19,024 bases of DNA from CAXXOK01 sp035399245. GTDB taxonomy: Bacteria; Bacillota; Clostridia; Christensenellales; Aristaeellaceae. The stretch covers positions 1 through 19,024 of the forward strand of contig DAOPIR010000034.1 in assembly GCA_035399245.1 (NCBI GenBank), written 5' to 3'. Under the pieces are notes generated by a model. It saw only the letters and a program-made list of their open reading frames with translations. It made no database searches and was not told where the DNA came from. Of the stretch, positions 15,030-19,024 are shown in pieces (within the stretch, counting starts at the first letter, position 1; each line of letters starts with the position of its first letter). The position numbers and the translations under genes were made by a program.

Positions 15030-16646
15030 TTATTCTGCTTCTTTTTGCGATTGCTTTACGGCAGCGCCGACAAAATCGCGGAACAGCGGATGCGGACGGT
15101 TGGGGCGGCTTTTCAGTTCCGGATGGAACTGCACGCCTACGAAGAAGGGATGGTTCGGCAGCTCAACAATTTCCACCAGATCACGCTCGGGATTGCGGCC
15201 AGCGATCACCATGCCGGCGGCCGTAAACCGGTCCGTGTACTCATTGTTGAACTCATAGCGGTGACGGTGGCGCTCCCAGATATCGTTGGTTCCGTACGCC
15301 TTTTCGCTCTTCGTGCCCGGGGTAATGATGCAGTGGTACTTGCCAAGCCGCATCGTGCCGCCGAGGTTCTCCAGGTCCATGCCGGCCATCAGATCGATAA
15401 CCGGATAGGTGGTATGCGGATCCACCTCGCTGGTATGCGCATCGCGCATTTCCAGTACATGGCGTGCAAACTCAATCACCGCCATCTGCATGCCAAGGCA
15501 CAGCCCCAAAAACGGAATACCGTGTTCGCGCACGTACTGGATGGCATGCATTTTGCCCTCCAGTCCACGGGATCCAAAGCCGCCCGGCACCACAATGCCG
15601 CTGACGCCCGCCAGCTTTTCTTCAACATTTTCCGGCGTTACGCCGTCGGCGGAAATCCAGTTCACCTTAACTTTCACGCCATGGAATATACCGCCGTGCG
15701 TCAGTGCCTCTACCACGCTCAGGTATGCATCCGGAAGCTCAACATATTTGCCGACCAGCCCGATGGTTACCGTATCTTCACTTTCCATCTGGCGTTTCAC
15801 CATCGCGCGCCACTCGTCCAGATCCGCCGGTTTGTCCGGCAGCTCCAGAAGCTTTACCACCTGTTGGTCCAGCCCTTCCTCGTGCAGCATCAGCGGTACC
15901 TCGTACAGCGAGCTTGCGTTAAGGTTCTGGAATACCCGTTCCACCGGCAGGTTGCAGAACATGCTGATTTTTTCGCGTACTTCAAACGGCAGCTCGTGGT
16001 CGCTGCGGCACACCAGGATGTCCGGTGCGATACCGATCCCGCTTAATTCTTTCACGCTGTGCTGGGTAGGCTTGGTTTTCAGCTCGCCGGCTGCGTTTAG
16101 GTACGGAATCAGTGTCACATGCAGGTACAGGCAGTTTTCCCGGCCGACCTCCGCGCGCATTTGGCGTACAGCCTCAAGAAACGGCAGGCTCTCTATGTCG
16201 CCTACCGTTCCGCCAATTTCTGTAATTACGACGTCAGGGGCAGCTTCGGTGCGGCTGACGGCGAGAATGTTTCGTTTGATTTCGTTGGTGATGTGCGGGA
16301 TTACCTGGATGGTTGCTCCAAGATACTCGCCCTTGCGTTCGCGGTCGATAACGGTTTTATATACGCGTCCACTGGTTACATTGCTAGCCTGCGTAAGGCT
16401 TTCGTCAATAAAACGTTCGTAGTGGCCGAGGTCGAGGTCGGTCTCGGCCCCGTCGTCGGTTACAAATACTTCCCCGTGCTGATAGGGGTTCATCGTTCCG
16501 GGGTCGACATTGAGATACGGATCGAACTTCTGCATGGATACACGTAAGCCTCTTGACTTGAGCAACCGTCCAAGCGATGCGGCGGTGATACCTTTCCCAA
16601 GCGACGAAACAACCCCGCCTGTAACAAAAATGAATTTCGTATCCAT
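15030..16646 (-). CDS. pyrG: CTP synthase
   Basis: Makes CTP from UTP, ATP and glutamine, the last step of de novo CTP synthesis; 538 residues, normal length. The N-terminal synthetase domain has KFIFVTGGVVSSLGKGIT (4-21, with P-loop K18) and the conserved DPYLNVDPGTMNPYQHGEVF. The C-terminal class I glutamine amidotransferase domain has PGGFGSRG, the nucleophile C383 in GLCLGMQ and the H508/E510 pair in VQFHPE. Start ATG 16646 gives the conserved MDTKF start, and GGAGGGG (16657-16663) lies 10 bases upstream. The reading frame stays open to a TTG at 16682, which lacks such a site. It has its own promoter, is divergent from the acetylesterase gene and convergent with mltG. No GGG-type initiation tract, as used for B. 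subtilis pyrG control, is seen at the expected transcription start. Confidence 0.97.
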   Translation of the reverse strand: MDTKFIFVTGGVVSSLGKGITAASLGRLLKSRGLRVSMQKFDPYLNVDPGTMNPYQHGEVFVTDDGAETDLDLGHYERFIDESLTQASNVTSGRVYKTVIDRERKGEYLGATIQVIPHITNEIKRNILAVSRTEAAPDVVITEIGGTVGDIESLPFLEAVRQMRAEVGRENCLYLHVTLIPYLNAAGELKTKPTQHSVKELSGIGIAPDILVCRSDHELPFEVREKISMFCNLPVERVFQNLNASSLYEVPLMLHEEGLDQQVVKLLELPDKPADLDEWRAMVKRQMESEDTVTIGLVGKYVELPDAYLSVVEALTHGGIFHGVKVKVNWISADGVTPENVEEKLAGVSGIVVPGGFGSRGLEGKMHAIQYVREHGIPFLGLCLGMQMAVIEFARHVLEMRDAHTSEVDPHTTYPVIDLMAGMDLENLGGTMRLGKYHCIITPGTKSEKAYGTNDIWERHRHRYEFNNEYTDRFTAAGMVIAGRNPERDLVEIVELPNHPFFVGVQFHPELKSRPNRPHPLFRDFVGAAVKQSQKEAE

Positions 16647-16687
16647 ATCCGTTGAACCCCTCCATTCATAAAAATCAAACAAAACTT

Positions 16688-16717
16688 ATTCTAGCAGTTG
16701 AGGCAGTACTTCGTCAA
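16688..16717 (-). promoter_or_regulatory. SigA-type promoter for pyrG
   Basis: Minus-strand TTGACG (16717-16712, five of six matches), an 18-base spacer and TAGAAT (16693-16688, five of six), with TGC immediately before the -10 as an extended element. Transcription would start near 16681, about 35 bases before the ATG at 16646. No attenuator hairpin is visible in this short leader. Confidence 0.8.
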
Positions 16718-16735
16718 TAGCACAAGATGTATTAA

Positions 16736-16752
16736 ATTCGCTTTTCGTGAAT
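16736..16752. promoter_or_regulatory. Possible operator: imperfect inverted repeat between the pyrG and esterase promoters
   Basis: ATTCGC (16736-16741) and GTGAAT (16747-16752) form a 6-base inverted repeat with one mismatch around TTTTC. It lies four bases upstream of the esterase -35 element and 18 bases upstream of the pyrG -35. The nearby LacI-type regulator makes an operator plausible, but the dyad is short and could be chance. Confidence 0.22.
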
Positions 16753-16756
16753 AGTA

Positions 16757-16785
16757 TTTTCAAATTCCATGATGCGGATTATAAT
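16757..16785 (+). promoter_or_regulatory. SigA-type promoter for the acetylesterase gene
   Basis: TTTTCA (16757-16762, four of six matches), a 17-base spacer and a perfect TATAAT (16780-16785). Transcription would begin near 16792, about 25 bases before the TTG start at 16817. Because the -10 lies downstream of the ATG at 16769, that ATG cannot be the start on this transcript. Confidence 0.82.
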
Positions 16786-16802
16786 AACAATGAATAATGC
16801 TG

Positions 16803-16809
16803 TGGAGGG
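16803..16809 (+). promoter_or_regulatory. Ribosome binding site that fixes the acetylesterase start
   Basis: TGGAGGG, with core GGAGG at 16804-16808, lies eight bases before the TTG at 16817. It supports TTG rather than the upstream ATG codons, which have no such site. Confidence 0.75.
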
Positions 16810-16816
16810 AATCGCT

Positions 16817-18310
16817 TTGCAATCAACGCTCAGGCTTGCACCTATTTTCAGCGACCATATGGTCCTGTGCCGTGATCGAAATGTGCGGATATTCGGTAAA
16901 GCCCACAGCGGTGATACCGTTACCGTTTCTATTCATGATCATATCGTTTCCGCGGCGGCTGTCAAGGGGAATTTCGAAATTATCCTGCCACCGGTCCCAT
17001 CCGGCGGGCCTTACACGATGACGGTAACCGACTGTAAATCAATATTAACCTTTTCGGATATCCTGATCGGTGATGTGTATTTTGCCGGTGGGCAGAGCAA
17101 TATGGAAATGCAGCTTGTACAGACCGCAAACGGGGACGCCTATGCGGCGCAGGCCGACTATCCGTCTATCCGCTACTGCAATTATCCCGTTCAATCATTT
17201 TTGGATGAAGAAACGCTTACAAAAGAGCGGAATACATTCTGGCGGGCTGTTGCCCCTGGTGCTTGCGGCGATATCAGCGCGCTCGCGTTTCATTTTGCCG
17301 TTAATCTGCAATCTGAACTCAAAGTTCCAATCGGGATTATCGACTGCTATCTTGGCGGGACCTCCATAACATCGTGGTTGGATGAAACTGCCCTGTCCGC
17401 CGTAACCGGCGGCAAATCCTATCTGGATGATTATCGGGAACGCAATAAAAATAAAACAGACGCACAGTATGACGCCGAATTTGCAGCACAGCAAACCGCG
17501 CACGCTGCATGGTCTGCCAAAGCGGATGCGATGAAAGCGAAAAACCCGTCTGTTACCTGGAACGATTTTATTGCCGCGCTCGGTCCATGCCCGTGGCCGC
17601 CGCCGGAAGGCCGCAAGGCCGCCTATCGCCCCTGTGGACTGATCGAGACCATGGTCAAGCGCATTGCGCCATATACGATTACGGGTTTTCTGTATTATCA
17701 GGGGGAATCCGACTATATGCGTCCTCAGCTGTACCGCGCGATGCTGATGGCGCTGATCGCGTCGTGGCGCGATCTGTTTGTGGATCCAGATTTGCCGTTT
17801 CTAAACGTGCAGCTGCCGATGTTTGAGCAGCGGGATGATCTTTCGCGAACCAGCTGGGCATTGATCCGTCAAGCGCAGGAACAGGTTTACCATGATATGC
17901 GCAACACGGGCCTTGCCGTAATGATCGACGGCGGCGAAGAGAACGACATCCATCCGCAGGATAAGGTAACCGTTGCAAAACGTCTGTGCCTGCAGGCGCT
18001 GTACGTAGTGTACCATCGGGATGTGGTATGCGAAAGTCCGCGTGCACTGAACGTGCGTGCCGAAAGCGGCAGCCTGATCGTGCAGGTATCCTCAGCCCTC
18101 CAAAATGAAAAATCCCCCCGGCTGTTTGAGCTTGCCGGAGAGGATGAAGTGTATTATCCCTCCCATGCCGAAATCGCTGGTACGGTCATCCGTGTGTCAT
18201 CGGCCGATGTTCCGCAGCCGCGGTTTGTCCGGTATGCGTGGGTCAACTATGGAAAGGTGAATGTTTTCGGTATAAACGGCCTGCCGCTTGCACCGTTTTG
18301 CCTGCGATAA
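16817..18310 (+). CDS. Sialate O-acetylesterase-like (SASA/SGNH family) esterase, cytosolic, TTG start
   Basis: Probable carbohydrate O-acetylesterase of the SGNH-hydrolase superfamily; 497 residues. The N-terminal beta-rich domain begins LRLAPIFSDHMVL, a typical family opening. The catalytic blocks follow: AGGQSNMEMQ (nucleophile S94), LGGTSITSW, YYQGESD (295-299 for QGESD) and NDIHPQDK (D377, H379), then a C-terminal beta domain. From the TTG start there is no signal peptide, so the enzyme should act in the cytosol on imported acetylated sugars, whereas many homologues are secreted. Sialic acid is only one possible substrate; acetylated xylan- or mucin-derived oligosaccharides fit equally well. 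It is divergent from pyrG with its own promoter, and its stop is two bases from that of a convergent LacI-type regulator. Family confident, substrate unknown. Confidence 0.9.
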   Translation: MQSTLRLAPIFSDHMVLCRDRNVRIFGKAHSGDTVTVSIHDHIVSAAAVKGNFEIILPPVPSGGPYTMTVTDCKSILTFSDILIGDVYFAGGQSNMEMQLVQTANGDAYAAQADYPSIRYCNYPVQSFLDEETLTKERNTFWRAVAPGACGDISALAFHFAVNLQSELKVPIGIIDCYLGGTSITSWLDETALSAVTGGKSYLDDYRERNKNKTDAQYDAEFAAQQTAHAAWSAKADAMKAKNPSVTWNDFIAALGPCPWPPPEGRKAAYRPCGLIETMVKRIAPYTITGFLYYQGESDYMRPQLYRAMLMALIASWRDLFVDPDLPFLNVQLPMFEQRDDLSRTSWALIRQAQEQVYHDMRNTGLAVMIDGGEENDIHPQDKVTVAKRLCLQALYVVYHRDVVCESPRALNVRAESGSLIVQVSSALQNEKSPRLFELAGEDEVYYPSHAEIAGTVIRVSSADVPQPRFVRYAWVNYGKVNVFGINGLPLAPFCLR

Positions 18311-18312
18311 GA

Positions 18313-19024
18313 TCAGCAGGTGCTGCCACGCAGCACAAGCTCACCCATAAATACGGTCTTTTGCGGTACGCTTTCGTCCGAGAGTACCTTAACCAGGGTG
18401 GAAACCGACTGCTCACACAGCATCTCCAGCTTGTTATCCACGCTGGACAGCTCCGGCTCGCAGCACAGGCAATACGATGAGTTGTTGTAGCCGATAATCT
18501 GCAAATCATCCGGCACCTTGCGTCCCACGATGTGCGCATACTTAAACGCACCGACAGCCAGCACATCCTCTGAGGTCATTACGGCGTCAAACTGCACGCC
18601 CTTTTTAACGATACTGCGCAGATAATCACGGATATCGGGAATGCTCATCTTGTCTTCCGTGTAAAACTGAATCAGCTTATCCTGAAGCGGTATCCCCGCG
18701 TTTTTCATTGCCGCTTTATAGCCGGACAGTTTTTTCAACCCGCTGTAATTGCGGTTATGATAAAGGTACAGCACATTTTTTCTGCCCTGATTGATCAGGT
18801 ACTGCGTCGCGTTCATCGTGGCATGGTAATCATCGCAAAGCACACTATAAATGTTCTCAAAAGCATAGGATGCATTCAGCAGCACAAGCGGCAGATGCTT
18901 GGACGCATTGCGCAGGTACTGGTTGCCTTCATCGTGATCCTCCACAAAGGTAGAGCCCATTAAAATTATGCCGTCCACATGCTTGCTGATCAGCCATTCC
19001 ACACCTTTTTCGCGGTCTGCCAGC
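18313..19024 (-). CDS. LacI/GalR-family transcriptional regulator, partial (N-terminal DNA-binding domain beyond window)
   Basis: Sugar-responsive transcription factor; 236 C-terminal residues are visible and the frame is open through the right edge (LADREKGVEWLISKHVDGIIL). The fold is the periplasmic-binding-protein-like effector domain. Recognisable blocks are VDGIILMGS, the CDDYHATMNATQYLINQG helix, NVLYLYHN, SGLKKLSGYKAAMKNAG, FDAVMTSEDVLAVGAFKYA, VPDDLQIIGYNNSSYC, EPELSSVDN and the terminal VLRGST, all in LacI/GalR order. The helix-turn-helix is outside the window, so operator preference cannot be read. A CLCC cysteine cluster near the effector site is a small oddity. An apparent GTG start at 19002 is internal. 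It is convergent with the acetylesterase gene and is a candidate, unproven, regulator of it. Confidence 0.9.
   Translation of the reverse strand, partial: LADREKGVEWLISKHVDGIILMGSTFVEDHDEGNQYLRNASKHLPLVLLNASYAFENIYSVLCDDYHATMNATQYLINQGRKNVLYLYHNRNYSGLKKLSGYKAAMKNAGIPLQDKLIQFYTEDKMSIPDIRDYLRSIVKKGVQFDAVMTSEDVLAVGAFKYAHIVGRKVPDDLQIIGYNNSSYCLCCEPELSSVDNKLEMLCEQSVSTLVKVLSDESVPQKTVFMGELVLRGSTC
18320..18336. repeat. Perfect hairpin at the esterase/regulator convergent junction
   Basis: GTGCTGC (18320-18326) pairs perfectly with GCAGCAC (18330-18336) around a 3-base CAC loop, beginning nine bases after the esterase stop codon and inside the last regulator codons. It could slow or end esterase transcription, but no T run follows, so terminator function is uncertain. 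Confidence 0.4.

Noticed and set aside
14967..16046. A long open frame of about 359 codons on the plus strand opposite pyrG.
   Set aside because: The minus-strand frame encodes a complete, motif-perfect CTP synthase; the opposite frame is His/Arg-rich, resembles no family and has no ribosome binding site.
16647..16682. A TTG start giving CTP synthase 12 extra residues.
   Set aside because: The TTG has no ribosome binding site and lies at the likely transcription start; GGAGGGG at 16657-16663 serves the ATG at 16646, which gives the conserved N-terminus.
16694..16710. Direct repeat GCAGT-N4-GCAGT in the pyrG promoter spacer.
   Set aside because: Five-base repeats are too short to separate from chance, and the stretch is explained as promoter spacer.
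1..19024. Search for CRISPR arrays, tRNA or rRNA genes, riboswitches, insertion sequences, attachment sites and toxin-antitoxin pairs.
   Set aside because: No spaced direct repeats, cloverleaf-like segments, transposase motifs or small paired genes were recognised; the intergenic gaps are too short and are mostly accounted for by promoters and ribosome binding sites.

Overview
The window reads as a chromosomal segment of a low-to-middle GC Gram-positive bacterium, most likely a member of the Clostridia (Bacillota). The grounds are the priA-def-fmt-rsmB-rlmN gene order, an AddB-type (not RecB/RecC) recombination nuclease, a YlbF-family protein, canonical SigA-like promoters, strong GGAGG-type ribosome binding sites and several TTG/GTG start codons. 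The sequence alone does not allow a finer placement. Fourteen protein-coding genes are supported and they cover almost everything. The longest gap without a gene is 170 bases, between pyrG and the esterase gene. No tRNA, rRNA, CRISPR array, insertion sequence or prophage gene was seen.

Left block (1-7170, minus strand): one tightly packed operon reads right to left from a clear promoter at 7142-7170: D-Ala-D-Ala carboxypeptidase, priA, def, fmt, rsmB and rlmN (rlmN runs off the left edge). Junctions are 4-base ATGA overlaps, a 1-base gap, or 11-base gaps in which the upstream stop codon lies inside the next ribosome binding site, so translational coupling is likely. The operon combines cell-wall trimming, replication restart, N-terminal formyl-Met handling (def and fmt) and rRNA methylation (rsmB and rlmN).

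Middle block (7205-14955): addB (minus) and mnmE (plus) are divergent, and their putative extended -10 elements overlap on opposite strands. Downstream of mnmE, a separate promoter drives a four-gene plus-strand operon: exonuclease III/AP endonuclease, a YfcE-like metallophosphoesterase, a YlbF-family helical protein and the peptidoglycan glycosylase MltG. A 12-bp perfect hairpin separates mltG from the convergent pyrG.

Right block (15030-19024): pyrG (CTP synthase, minus) and a sialate O-acetylesterase-like gene (plus) diverge from a 170-base region holding one good promoter in each direction. The esterase gene ends 2 bases from the stop codon of a convergent LacI/GalR-type regulator that runs off the right edge. 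This esterase/regulator pair is the only accessory-looking part and suggests the edge of a carbohydrate-utilisation locus.

I found no convincing undescribed multi-gene system. The observations most worth checking are an AddB that lacks a recognisable Walker A motif and has no neighbouring addA, an operator-like palindrome over the -10 of the exonuclease III operon, the overlapping divergent promoters of addB/mnmE, and the cytosolic acetylesterase with its convergent regulator.
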